The notes under the pieces: generated by a model
Database searches by the model: none
Told to the model about the DNA's origin: nothing
Seen by the model: only the letters and a program-made list of their open reading frames with translations
Position numbers and translations under genes: made by a program
Origin: Thermococcus aggregans
Lineage (GTDB): Archaea; Methanobacteriota_B; Thermococci; Thermococcales; Thermococcaceae
NCBI RefSeq assembly: GCF_024022995.1
Contig: NZ_CP099582.1
Location: 1,787,054-1,851,053, forward strand
DNA: 64,000 nucleotides
Direction: 5' to 3'
Shown here: one piece after another, positions 39,576 to 47,243 of the stretch
How the letters are laid out: every line of letters starts with the position of its first letter
Position numbering within the stretch: the stretch's first letter is position 1

Positions 39576-41474
39576 TTATACCCTTTTAACTTCCACCCAA
39601 GTTGAGTGAAAAGCGGAAGCGTTTCCGTATTTTTCCACGACTTTGTCGGTGGTAAGGAAATTAACGTTCCATTCAAGCAGTTTAACCCAGAATGCCTTGT
39701 AAAGAACTACAACTCCCTCGGGAACGTCTTCGCTTATCCTAGCCCGAGTTCTTAGTTTTCCGCGTTCGTTAAACACCTCAACCTCGTCATTATCCTTGAT
39801 CCCCCGTGCACTGGCATCTTTGGGGTTGATGTACAGATAAGGGTCTATTATATTGTATGTGTTGTGATATTGGCTTGTAATCGTCAGCTTCCATGTTGGA
39901 CTCAAAAGCTGAAGTCCTTTTCCTTTCACTGGCTTGTACTCGGGAAAAGGTGAAAGACCTCTCTCAAATGCCCTCTGGGAGTAGAATTCTATCTTTCCAC
40001 TCGGAGTTTCGTATCTTCTTTCCCCTTCCTCAACCTTGATAAAGCCCTTCCTTTTAAGCTCATCAAGGCTTAAGCCGTTCATCTCCAAGACTTTTCTTAT
40101 CACTTCTTCGTCGCTTTCGTAAAGGTAAGGATTAGTTATGCCCAGTGCTCTGGCGAGCATTCTCGTTACTTCACTGTTGCTCTTTCCATAGAGCTTTGCT
40201 ACCGGCTCATTTAAAGCGATGTATCTGTGGTAGTAGGAGTCGGCAATATCAAACCGTTCAAAGAAGGTATTAGAGGGTAGAACCACGTGAGAATAAAGCG
40301 CTGTGTCAGTTAGAAAGATATCGTGAGTCACAACGAAGACGTCGCTCTCTTTTATGGCTTTTCTCAATCTTCCTTGGTTTGGAAGAGATGCAAAGGGATT
40401 GGAGTTGTAGATGTAGAGGAATTTAATCTCGCCGCTCTCGATGTACTCGGCAAGCTTCATCTGGGGTATTCTTTTAGCAGGTTTTGTCCTTAGAAAATCC
40501 CCCTCTGCGTAGCTTTTGTCTATTGTCTTCATGTCGTAGATGAAGCCAAACTTATGTCCCACAAGTGCAGGAAGAATGGAAATCGCCCTTACGGCCTCCC
40601 CTCCGTTAAGGGAGCGCTGGAATCCATAGCCAATGTGAATAACCCCTTTCTTCTCGGAATACTTAAAGGCGAACTCCTCTATTTCCTCCTTTTCAATTCC
40701 CGTCTCTTTACTCACAAAGTCCAAGTCTAATTTTTTGATGTATTCTTTAAATTCCTCAAATCCGTAAACGTTTTCCCTAATGAATTCTTTATCGTAGAGT
40801 TTATTCTCCACAATTACCTTCGCAATCCCAAGAGCAAACAGAACATCCGTGTTGGGTCTTATCTGGAAGAACTTCTCGCTCCTTTTTGCGGTTTCCGTTC
40901 TAACGACATCAACAACCCACTTTTCGAGCCCATATTTTTTTGCAAGCATAAACCCATGAAGGTTCGTCCAGAAGGGATTTACCCCCCAGTACACGATGAG
41001 CTTCTGGCTTTTCAGCTTCTCGGGGTCCATTCCTACAGCACTTCCATAAACGTCCTTCAAAGCTTCCTGACCAGCCCTCTCGCAGATGCCATAATCGAGC
41101 ATTGCAGCGTTTAGATAGTGGAAAAGCCTCAGGGGAAACGCGTAATTAACAACTCCTCTATCACCAGCGTAGTTGTAAACAAGAACGCTCTCGCTTCCAT
41201 GGTTTTTTATTGTTTCTCTTAGCTTCTCTGCGACGAGTTTTATAGCCTCTTCCCATTCTACCTCTTCAAACTCGTCCTCTAGGGTTTCCCTTATTAGTGG
41301 GCTCTTCAATCGCTCTTTACTGTGGAACCACTTTGGTAGCATAGCTCCTTTTGGACACAAAAAGCCCCTCGTTATTGGATGATTGGGATTTCCTCTAACA
41401 GTAAGTCTGCCGTTCTTGAATTCACTTATAATTGCACACGTGTCATAACAGTCCCTCATGCAGACGCTGAACAT
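39576..41474 (-). CDS. Molybdopterin (Mo or W) oxidoreductase with N-terminal 4Fe-4S site
   Basis: 632-aa member of the DMSO-reductase superfamily. The 4Fe-4S ligands are CMRDCYDTC and the later Cys in GFLCPKGAML (CX3CX3CX27C). Bis-pterin-binding regions include IVYWGVNPFWTNLHG, YIYNSNPFASLPNQ and the C-terminal LTITSQYHNTYN ... DNDEVEVFNERG. No Cys or selenocysteine metal ligand stands out. No electron-transfer or membrane subunit lies nearby. Substrate unknown; Thermococcales usually use tungsten. ATG at 41474 sits 6 nt after AGGGTG. Confidence 0.85.
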   Translation of the reverse strand: MFSVCMRDCYDTCAIISEFKNGRLTVRGNPNHPITRGFLCPKGAMLPKWFHSKERLKSPLIRETLEDEFEEVEWEEAIKLVAEKLRETIKNHGSESVLVYNYAGDRGVVNYAFPLRLFHYLNAAMLDYGICERAGQEALKDVYGSAVGMDPEKLKSQKLIVYWGVNPFWTNLHGFMLAKKYGLEKWVVDVVRTETAKRSEKFFQIRPNTDVLFALGIAKVIVENKLYDKEFIRENVYGFEEFKEYIKKLDLDFVSKETGIEKEEIEEFAFKYSEKKGVIHIGYGFQRSLNGGEAVRAISILPALVGHKFGFIYDMKTIDKSYAEGDFLRTKPAKRIPQMKLAEYIESGEIKFLYIYNSNPFASLPNQGRLRKAIKESDVFVVTHDIFLTDTALYSHVVLPSNTFFERFDIADSYYHRYIALNEPVAKLYGKSNSEVTRMLARALGITNPYLYESDEEVIRKVLEMNGLSLDELKRKGFIKVEEGERRYETPSGKIEFYSQRAFERGLSPFPEYKPVKGKGLQLLSPTWKLTITSQYHNTYNIIDPYLYINPKDASARGIKDNDEVEVFNERGKLRTRARISEDVPEGVVVLYKAFWVKLLEWNVNFLTTDKVVEKYGNASAFHSTWVEVKRV

Positions 41475-41484
41475 TGGAAGCACC

Positions 41485-42045
41485 CTAAGGCGAGATACTA
41501 ATTCTCCTTGCGGCTTCTCTCTGAACTAAAACATGTCCAATGGTCCGTGGAAGCGTAACCAAATCACCAGCCTTGAAGGGTCCATACTCCCTCAGGCGCT
41601 CGTCCATAACCTTTGGAATGTCTTTGAGGACAATATAAGCCTCCCAGATCCGTTTTCCACTCTCTGGGATTTTCTCCTCGACTTCTTCTTCAAGTACCTC
41701 AAGATCTTCCATAGGTATGTGCTCCCTGTTTACAAATGCCAGGAGCAGAGAAAAGATCTTTCTTTCTTCACTAACAAGGTTGTGTGGTCTTCCTTCAAAG
41801 ACCATATCCACTATTTTATGAAGCCTTGCGCGAAGTATCTCTTTGATAAGCTTTTCAGCGACGTTCATTTCTGCAAGGTACATTTTTTCTTCGATTTCTT
41901 CTCCCCTTTCCTTAGAAGATTCAGCCCTAAGTTTCAATGCCTTAACAAGACTATCAAACTCTTTGTAAAACTCCTCATCTAAGGGTATTAGTTCGTTTGA
42001 AGATAACTCCATCTCCAGAAGCTCTCTGAGCTTTGCAAGGTCCAA
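41485..42045 (-). CDS. gins51: GINS complex subunit Gins51 (Sld5-like)
   Basis: 186 aa; part of the CMG-like replicative helicase with MCM and GAN/Cdc45. Helical A domain (LRELLEMELSSNELIPLDEE, FEGRPHNLVSEERKIFSLLL) and small C-terminal B domain (YGPFKAGDLVTLPRTIGHVL). TTG start at 42045 is 5-6 nt after AGGTGG; GTG at 42054 is the alternative. Downstream of pcna in a replication operon. Confidence 0.9.
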   Translation of the reverse strand: MDLAKLRELLEMELSSNELIPLDEEFYKEFDSLVKALKLRAESSKERGEEIEEKMYLAEMNVAEKLIKEILRARLHKIVDMVFEGRPHNLVSEERKIFSLLLAFVNREHIPMEDLEVLEEEVEEKIPESGKRIWEAYIVLKDIPKVMDERLREYGPFKAGDLVTLPRTIGHVLVQREAARRISISP

Positions 42046-42088
42046 TTCAACCACCTAAAAAATATAATTTGATGAAAATTAAAGAGAA

Positions 42089-42838
42089 TCACTCCTCAAC
42101 TCTTGGAGCGAGCAAGAATGTGAGTCTCCCCTCATCCCTAACCGGGTAGTCCATCTGGAGTGGCATTTCGTTTCCAAATCTAAGAACTACTTCGTCGGCT
42201 TTCTTAATTCCCTTTACCATATCCGCGAGGTAGCTGACACCATAGGCACTTTTTGTTTCCTCTTTAACTTCGAGGTCGAGCAGCCCCTCGTCCTCAAGTG
42301 TGAGTTTGATTTCGACTTCTTGGGTTTCTCCTTCTGCCCTCATGATAAACTCATTTTCTCTGGCAATGAACTTTATGGAGTCACTAACAAGGGAAGCGTC
42401 TTTAACAGCTTCTTTGAGAACTTCACCAAGAACCACTGCTTTTACAGTGAACGGTAGCTCGGGAAGTTCAAGTTCGAGCTCTTCAACCTCAATGAGAGGT
42501 AGCCTAAATGTTCTCTTTGCTGTTCCCTCAAGAGTTACCTCCAGGAAATTCTCCTCACCCTTCTTAAGAACGAGAATGTCTTTGCTTTTTCCTCTTTTGA
42601 GGATTTTCTTGAAGTGATCCATGTTAATACCGATAGTTTCCTCGCCTTCAACCTCGTATTTGCTGAATATCCCCGCAGGAAGGTTTAAATCAATCAAAAC
42701 AACTCTACTTGGATCCATTGCTCTCATAGATATGCCTTCTTCTGTGACTTTAAAGGCGGCTTCATCAATCAAATTGCTCGCTGTTTCAATCAAGCTTGCA
42801 AAGTCCTTTGCTCCATCAAAAACTATCTCGAATGGCAT
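42089..42838 (-). CDS. pcn: DNA polymerase sliding clamp (PCNA)
   Basis: 249-aa clamp; forms a trimer around DNA and binds PIP-box partners such as EndoQ (33277-34542) and PolB (62058 onward). Motifs: ISMRAMDPSRVVLIDLNLPA, interdomain connector LIEVEELELELPELPFTV, and the C-terminal FLLAPRVEE. Start follows GGAGGGGT, which lies inside the end of the preceding small gene. Confidence 0.97.
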   Translation of the reverse strand: MPFEIVFDGAKDFASLIETASNLIDEAAFKVTEEGISMRAMDPSRVVLIDLNLPAGIFSKYEVEGEETIGINMDHFKKILKRGKSKDILVLKKGEENFLEVTLEGTAKRTFRLPLIEVEELELELPELPFTVKAVVLGEVLKEAVKDASLVSDSIKFIARENEFIMRAEGETQEVEIKLTLEDEGLLDLEVKEETKSAYGVSYLADMVKGIKKADEVVLRFGNEMPLQMDYPVRDEGRLTFLLAPRVEE

Positions 42839-42840
42839 TT

Positions 42841-43011
42841 TTACCCCTCCATATCGTTGAGAATTTTAGTCATCAACCTTATTCTTTCTTTGCCTCTCCA
42901 TAAATAAGTTTTTCCATTGTTCACATCGGGTAACCTTTTATATGCTTCATCTAACTCCTTTAAAGCTTTTTCTACAAGACGTTTAAGCACTTCTATCTCA
43001 AGCTCCTCCAT
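42841..43011 (-). CDS. Small uncharacterised protein between TFS and PCNA
   Basis: 56-aa charged, helical protein starting MEELEIEVLKRLVEKALKEL and ending ERIRLMTKILNDMEG. ATG at 43011 follows GGTGG. It ends 2 bp before the pcna start and begins 11 bp after the TFS stop, so it is cotranscribed with both. No PIP box or zinc motif is visible. Function unknown. Confidence 0.75.
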   Translation of the reverse strand: MEELEIEVLKRLVEKALKELDEAYKRLPDVNNGKTYLWRGKERIRLMTKILNDMEG

Positions 43012-43022
43012 GTATTCCACCG

Positions 43023-43349
43023 CTATTCATAGCTTCTCCAAGTATAGCCGCACTTTGTACAGCGGTAGAAGATCGTTGAAGGTTCATCTCCTGCCCTCGT
43101 CTGTATCTCCCACCAGTAAGCTTCATCGTTACCGCACTTTGGACAGGTTATTTTTACTTTTGGAAGCGTTGCTAAGTCTTGCTCAATTACTGGGATGTCT
43201 TCTCTTTCATGTTTGACTTTTTGGGTTATTTTGTATCTGTTTGCTGACTCGGGATCGAGAGGCTCCTCGTATCCGCATCTTCTGCACACAAATACTCCTT
43301 TCTTCTTGTCTGGTAGCATTATGCTCCCACATTTTGGACAGAATTTCAT
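43023..43349 (-). CDS. tfs: Transcription cleavage factor TFS
   Basis: 108-aa TFIIS/Rpb9-like factor that rescues stalled RNA polymerase by inducing transcript cleavage. N-terminal ribbon FCPKCGSIM ... CRRCGYEE; C-terminal ribbon CPKCGNDEAYWWEIQTRAGD ... YRCTKCGYTW with the essential Asp-Glu pair (RAGDEPST). ATG at 43349 follows GAGGTGAG. Confidence 0.95.
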   Translation of the reverse strand: MKFCPKCGSIMLPDKKKGVFVCRRCGYEEPLDPESANRYKITQKVKHEREDIPVIEQDLATLPKVKITCPKCGNDEAYWWEIQTRAGDEPSTIFYRCTKCGYTWRSYE

Positions 43350-43425
43350 CCTCTCACCTCCACTCCAACACAAGTTGCTGGGGTTTGAATAAAAAGTTTT
43401 GCCATGCCGGACTATAAAGGGAAGG

Positions 43426-43435
43426 GTTTTTAAGG
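43426..43435 (+). promoter_or_regulatory. TATA box of the C/D box sRNA
   Basis: GTTTTTAAGG lies about 30 bp upstream of the predicted sRNA 5' end (about 43460). It could also serve the protein gene at 43528 with the sRNA as part of its leader. Confidence 0.5.
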
Positions 43436-43461
43436 CCACGTTGAAACTCAAAAATAAGGAT

Positions 43462-43520
43462 AACCGATGATGAGTGTCATCCCAGCCGAGTGGTGACGAC
43501 GTTTTATCCCCACCTGAGGT
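43462..43520 (+). ncRNA. C/D box sRNA (2'-O-methylation guide)
   Basis: All four boxes are in order: C box ATGATGA (43467-43473), D' box CCGA (43486-43489), C' box GTGACGA (43493-43499) and D box CTGA (43514-43517). The guides are 12 nt (43474-43485) and 14 nt (43500-43513), the D'-C' spacer is 3 nt, and flanking ACC/GGT can pair as the terminal stem. The N+5 rule points to methylation of a G in each target, 5'-CUGGGAUGACAC and 5'-GUGGGGAUAAAACG. The targets were not identified here. Confidence 0.82.
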
Positions 43521-43527
43521 GTGAAAA

Positions 43528-43986
43528 ATGTTTGGATTTTTCAAAAAGAAGAAGAGATACGGTGCTTTGATATACCTGAGCGAACCCACGATTATTTATC
43601 ACACTCAAACTGAGAAAGCAGTGCTAAAGATTATTGAAGAGAGGCTTAACTCAAACAACTTTATACTTCCTTCTGATTATGGGCTAAAGCCTACGCACCA
43701 TATGATAAAAGACGCCGAAATATTTGTCGCCGTTGGCATAATTGGCAAATTTACTTCCTTGGTTGTGAGAGAAATAAAAATTGCCCAAGAACTCAAGAAG
43801 AAAATTTACACAATAAACGTGGCCAGAAAAGGTGATGAAATTTACTACGATTTCTTTGAGGGTATTCCCGAGGATATAGAGTGGCTAAGCGAGGAGGAAA
43901 CCCAAAAGCTTTACGAGGATTTTAGAGGCGAGGCATTCTCTGGTTTTATGAAGTTCTTCTTTGGTGATAGAAGAAAGCAGTGGTAA
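43528..43986 (+). CDS. Uncharacterised protein, Rossmann-like core
   Basis: 152 aa, family not recognised. A basic N-terminus (FGFFKKKKRYG) precedes an alpha/beta region. The stretch IKDAEIFVAVGIIGKFTSLV followed by REIKIAQELKKKIYTI resembles the pattern of TIR-like or deoxyribosyltransferase-like domains (Asp-x-hydrophobic strand, then W/Y/T-x3-E-I helix), but this is weak. The start codon follows the GAGGTG that overlaps the end of the C/D sRNA. Confidence 0.65.
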   Translation: MFGFFKKKKRYGALIYLSEPTIIYHTQTEKAVLKIIEERLNSNNFILPSDYGLKPTHHMIKDAEIFVAVGIIGKFTSLVVREIKIAQELKKKIYTINVARKGDEIYYDFFEGIPEDIEWLSEEETQKLYEDFRGEAFSGFMKFFFGDRRKQW

Positions 43987-44027
43987 AGCTTATTTAGGAG
44001 AAATCAAAGATACTTCTGGTGGCTATT

Positions 44028-45554
44028 ATGAAAAAATTAATGGTGTTCGTGTTGTTATTTTTAATGCCCTTTGTAGCTGCCCAAGAACTAGAGTACCATA
44101 CCTGGGGCGGCGACGATGGTGATACTGCCATTGCTTACCTTCCAGCAGATGGACACTCTTTTTTAATAGGCTCCACGAAAAGCTTTGAAGATACCAGGGG
44201 GATGTTTATTGTCAAAATTGATGACAAAGGAAATTTGGAGTTTCAAAAGCTTATTTATTCCTCGCACCCAATTTTCATTAAAGACGCTTTTCTTTTCGAG
44301 GACACAATATACGTTGTTGGCCAGATTGGGTCGTCAAGCTTTCAAGAGGCTGATGGGTTCGTAGCTGCCATTGACGAAAATGGAAGGCTTAAATATTTCA
44401 AAACATTCGGTAGAAGCTCCAATGACGGTGCCGAAGCAATAGATATAGCAAACGGCAAAATATACGTAGTGGGCTATACCTATCCAACGGGAAGCATTCA
44501 GAGGACATTTCTGGCTGAGATATCACTTGATGGAAACATAAACTGGATAGTTGAGTTTGGTGAGAAAGGTTCCAAAGCAACTGCCGTTGAAGCAACTTCC
44601 TCCGCTGTTTATGTGGGAGGAAACTATGAGGACGGGGTCTTTGTTTGTGCGTTTGACTTACATGGCAAACTGGAGTGGGCTAAGTCGTACCCCCTAAAAA
44701 GCTTGGAGGGTCTTAAGTTTAGAGATGCCATTTATGCAGTAGGCACCACATATGAAAATATGGGGTTTGGAAACGCCTTCATAATGAAGTTCTCACCTGA
44801 TGGCAGCATCATCTGGAAGAAGCATTTCGGAATAGGTTACGGAGACATCTTTGTTTCTTTGATGTTTAACAACAGCGAGATAGTCCTTGGTGGTTACTTT
44901 GGCAACTTTACTGCCGGAAATCGAGACGCCCTTATTGCAAAATTTAACAGTTTAGGAGAGCTTTTATGGTTCGGAATAGTTCAAGGGGGCGGAGAGGATA
45001 TAGTAGCAAAGACCATAATGAAAGATGGCGTGATTTATGGGGCAGGCTACACGGAAGATTTCTCTAAAACCCTTGTGGTCCCCAAAATCTCTGAAGTTAC
45101 TTGGAAGAGCCTTTACAGTTCTCTGGATGTCGAGGAAAGGGGATACTCCGCAGAGCCTAAGAAAATAGTATTAGAAGCATCTGAATACAGAGTTTTCGTA
45201 AAAGACGTTAATGGAATCCTTGACCATCCAAAAAACGGCGATGCTTGGTTCTTCAAGTTCGGAAAGGGGGGAGAGATTGAAACGCCCTCTCCAACGGCTA
45301 CTGAGACTTCTTCTACTTCACCAACTCAAACAAAAACGACGACCACAACACAGACTTCGTCATCTTCAGCAACTACAACGCAAACATGGGAACACAGCAC
45401 GACAACTAGTGAAACTTCCTCCACTCAAACCCAGTCTTCAATCTCCACGGAATCAACAACTGGCGGAGGAATTTGTGGTCCAGGTTTTGTTCTTCTCGTG
45501 ACCGTAATACCACTCCTGGGAATGTATTTAGTGAAGTCGAGAAAAGGCTTTTAA
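44028..45554 (+). CDS. Secreted beta-propeller-like protein with CGP-type C-terminal anchor
   Basis: 508 aa. Signal peptide (MKKLMVFVLLFLMPFVAA), then repeated ~45-residue blade-like units (FVAAIDENGRLKYFKTFGRS, FLAEISLDGNINWIVEFGEK, FIMKFSPDGSIIWKKHFGIG), a Thr/Ser-rich linker of about 60 residues that is probably glycosylated, and a final GGGICGPGFVLL-helix-KSRKG, which fits the CGP-CTERM sorting signal of Thermococcales. It is displayed outside the cell; ligand unknown. Confidence 0.85.
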   Translation: MKKLMVFVLLFLMPFVAAQELEYHTWGGDDGDTAIAYLPADGHSFLIGSTKSFEDTRGMFIVKIDDKGNLEFQKLIYSSHPIFIKDAFLFEDTIYVVGQIGSSSFQEADGFVAAIDENGRLKYFKTFGRSSNDGAEAIDIANGKIYVVGYTYPTGSIQRTFLAEISLDGNINWIVEFGEKGSKATAVEATSSAVYVGGNYEDGVFVCAFDLHGKLEWAKSYPLKSLEGLKFRDAIYAVGTTYENMGFGNAFIMKFSPDGSIIWKKHFGIGYGDIFVSLMFNNSEIVLGGYFGNFTAGNRDALIAKFNSLGELLWFGIVQGGGEDIVAKTIMKDGVIYGAGYTEDFSKTLVVPKISEVTWKSLYSSLDVEERGYSAEPKKIVLEASEYRVFVKDVNGILDHPKNGDAWFFKFGKGGEIETPSPTATETSSTSPTQTKTTTTTQTSSSSATTTQTWEHSTTTSETSSTQTQSSISTESTTGGGICGPGFVLLVTVIPLLGMYLVKSRKGF

Positions 45555-45586
45555 TCTCTTCCCCCCACTCCTTTTTGGTGATTAAA

Positions 45587-46375
45587 ATGGCAAAATTTTT
45601 CGTGCCGAAATCTCATCCCAGATACTGGAGCCTTTACTATAGGCATAAGCTCGAAGAAGCCCTCGAAAAGGGAATTTTAGCAACCGCTGGACTGATAGCC
45701 CACGGAAGAGGAGAAGCCTTCGATTACCTTATCGGTGAGAAGACAATTGAACCCGCAGAAAAGGCAATGAGAGCTGCAGTTGCGAAACTTCTCTTAGCTA
45801 AATACCCTGTTATTTCGGTAAACGGAAACGTCGCTGCTTTAGTTCCAAAAGAGACAATAGAGCTTGCAAAAGTCCTCAACGCAAAACTCGAAATAAACCT
45901 CTTCTATCGGACAGAAGAGAGAGTCGAGGCAATAGCAGAAGAGCTACGCAAATACGACCCCGAAGTAGAGCTTCTCGGCATAAACCCCACAAAAAGAATA
46001 CCTAATTTGGAGAGCGAGAGGGGTAAAGTTGATGAGAACGGCATATGGAAGGCAGATGTAGTTGTCGTTCCGCTGGAAGATGGGGACAGAACGGAAGCAC
46101 TCGTAAGGATGGGCAAGTTCGTTATAACAGTTGACCTTAACCCCCTTTCGAGGAGCGCGAGAATGGCTGACATAACCATAGTTGACAACATAGTGAGGGC
46201 GTATCCGAGGATGATTGAACTCGCTAAGGAAATGAGGGAGCTCCCCAAAGAAGAGCTTGAAAAAATAGTGGCGGAGTACGACAATGGAAAGATACTCAGC
46301 GAAGTGTTGACTCATATGAAATCCAGGCTAGAGAAATTAGCTGAAGAAGGTGTTTGGAGAAGAGAAAAACTCTAG
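45587..46375 (+). CDS. 4-phosphopantoate-beta-alanine ligase (phosphopantothenate synthetase)
   Basis: 262 aa. Archaeal CoA pathway enzyme that joins 4-phosphopantoate and beta-alanine with ATP. Family stretches seen: VPKSHPRYWSLYYRHKLEEA, VNGNVAALVPKE, NLFYRTEERV, GINPTKRIPNLES and VDLNPLSRSARMADITIVDN. ATG at 45587 follows GGTGATT. Stop overlaps the convergent regulator by 4 bp. Confidence 0.9.
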   Translation: MAKFFVPKSHPRYWSLYYRHKLEEALEKGILATAGLIAHGRGEAFDYLIGEKTIEPAEKAMRAAVAKLLLAKYPVISVNGNVAALVPKETIELAKVLNAKLEINLFYRTEERVEAIAEELRKYDPEVELLGINPTKRIPNLESERGKVDENGIWKADVVVVPLEDGDRTEALVRMGKFVITVDLNPLSRSARMADITIVDNIVRAYPRMIELAKEMRELPKEELEKIVAEYDNGKILSEVLTHMKSRLEKLAEEGVWRREKL

Positions 46376-47100
46376 ATTTTTTCGGCTTTTTCTACCAACG
46401 CCCTGAGGTTCAATATAAGCTCGTTTTCGTCTTTGGCTTTCGACACCACTAGAGGGACTCTTTCCCTTTCCGCTATTTTTACGGCGAGCTCGTCGAGCTT
46501 TTTAACCCCATGCAACACAACTACTGCCGGCTTTAGTCCTTGAACCCTTATTGCAATCATTGGACTTCTCCCGGTGGTTACTTTGGTAAAGACTAGCGCC
46601 CTTTCCGTAGTCCATCCATAGAGCTTCAAAAATTCGTCGCTGCTCATCTCTAAGATAGCCTGTATGCTGTCTATGACGGTGTATCCATAAATCTTCCTTC
46701 CGAGGAGGTCTTCGTTTGCAACAACTTCTCCCTTCACCGCGTTAACTATGTCTTCCACGGTAACGGGAAATGCAAATTCCCTTATGTCTAAGATGGCATT
46801 TGTTGGGAGGTCGCTCCCTATGGTCCTGCTAAACGCCCTTATAACGTTTCCTCCTCTTTTTTCGTCTATCTCAAGCAGTGCTTCGACGAATTTTCTAATT
46901 GTGGAAGCGCCGGGGCTTTTTCTTCTGCCTCCTTCATAATCGCTAATCACCGAAGAAGAAACCCCTAAGACTTCAGCCAGTTCAGTTTGGCTTATGCCGA
47001 ATATCTCTCTCCACTTTCTCATAGTTTTTCCTGGGTCGGAAGAGAGTGTTATCTCACCAGCAATTCTTTTTGCCAGAGCTTCCTTTTCTTTTTCCAGCAT
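46372..47100 (-). CDS. XRE-type HTH transcriptional regulator (COG1709-like)
   Basis: 242 aa. The HTH (MRKWREIFGISQTELAEVLG with SSSVISDYEGGRRKSPG) lies at about 27-75. The C-terminal half is an archaeal-specific ligand-binding-like domain (YGWTTERALVFTKVTTGRSP, MIAIRVQGLKPAVVVLHGVK). The start follows GAGGAAG, and a CGAAAAACTTATAA promoter lies at 47126-47139. Target genes unknown; the neighbouring CoA and aminotransferase genes are candidates only by position. Confidence 0.82.
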   Translation of the reverse strand: MLEKEKEALAKRIAGEITLSSDPGKTMRKWREIFGISQTELAEVLGVSSSVISDYEGGRRKSPGASTIRKFVEALLEIDEKRGGNVIRAFSRTIGSDLPTNAILDIREFAFPVTVEDIVNAVKGEVVANEDLLGRKIYGYTVIDSIQAILEMSSDEFLKLYGWTTERALVFTKVTTGRSPMIAIRVQGLKPAVVVLHGVKKLDELAVKIAERERVPLVVSKAKDENELILNLRALVEKAEKI

Positions 47101-47167
47101 ATTTACTTCCTCGCACTAAAACGTTATAAGTTTTTCGGCAATTGTCTATAAAAGGGGGTAATAACCC

Positions 47168-47216
47168 GCCCGAGTTCATCGACTCCGCCTTCGGCGGTAC
47201 TCCCCGGGCAGGAGTA
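47168..47216. other. Strongly structured intergenic element, possible ncRNA or transposon-end remnant
   Basis: Nested inverted repeats: GCCCG (47168-47172) with CGGGC (47205-47209), GAGT (47172-47175) with ACTC (47199-47202), and CCGCC (47185-47189) with GGCGG (47193-47197) closing a 3-nt loop. A rival hairpin is TACTCC (47198-47203) with GGAGTA (47211-47216). It is much richer in G+C than its surroundings. It lies after the aminotransferase stop and before the XRE regulator. Subterminal hairpins of this kind occur at IS200/IS605 ends, but no transposase is present. Confidence 0.5.
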
Positions 47217-47243
47217 GTTGGGACTTTTCATTAATAACCTTTG

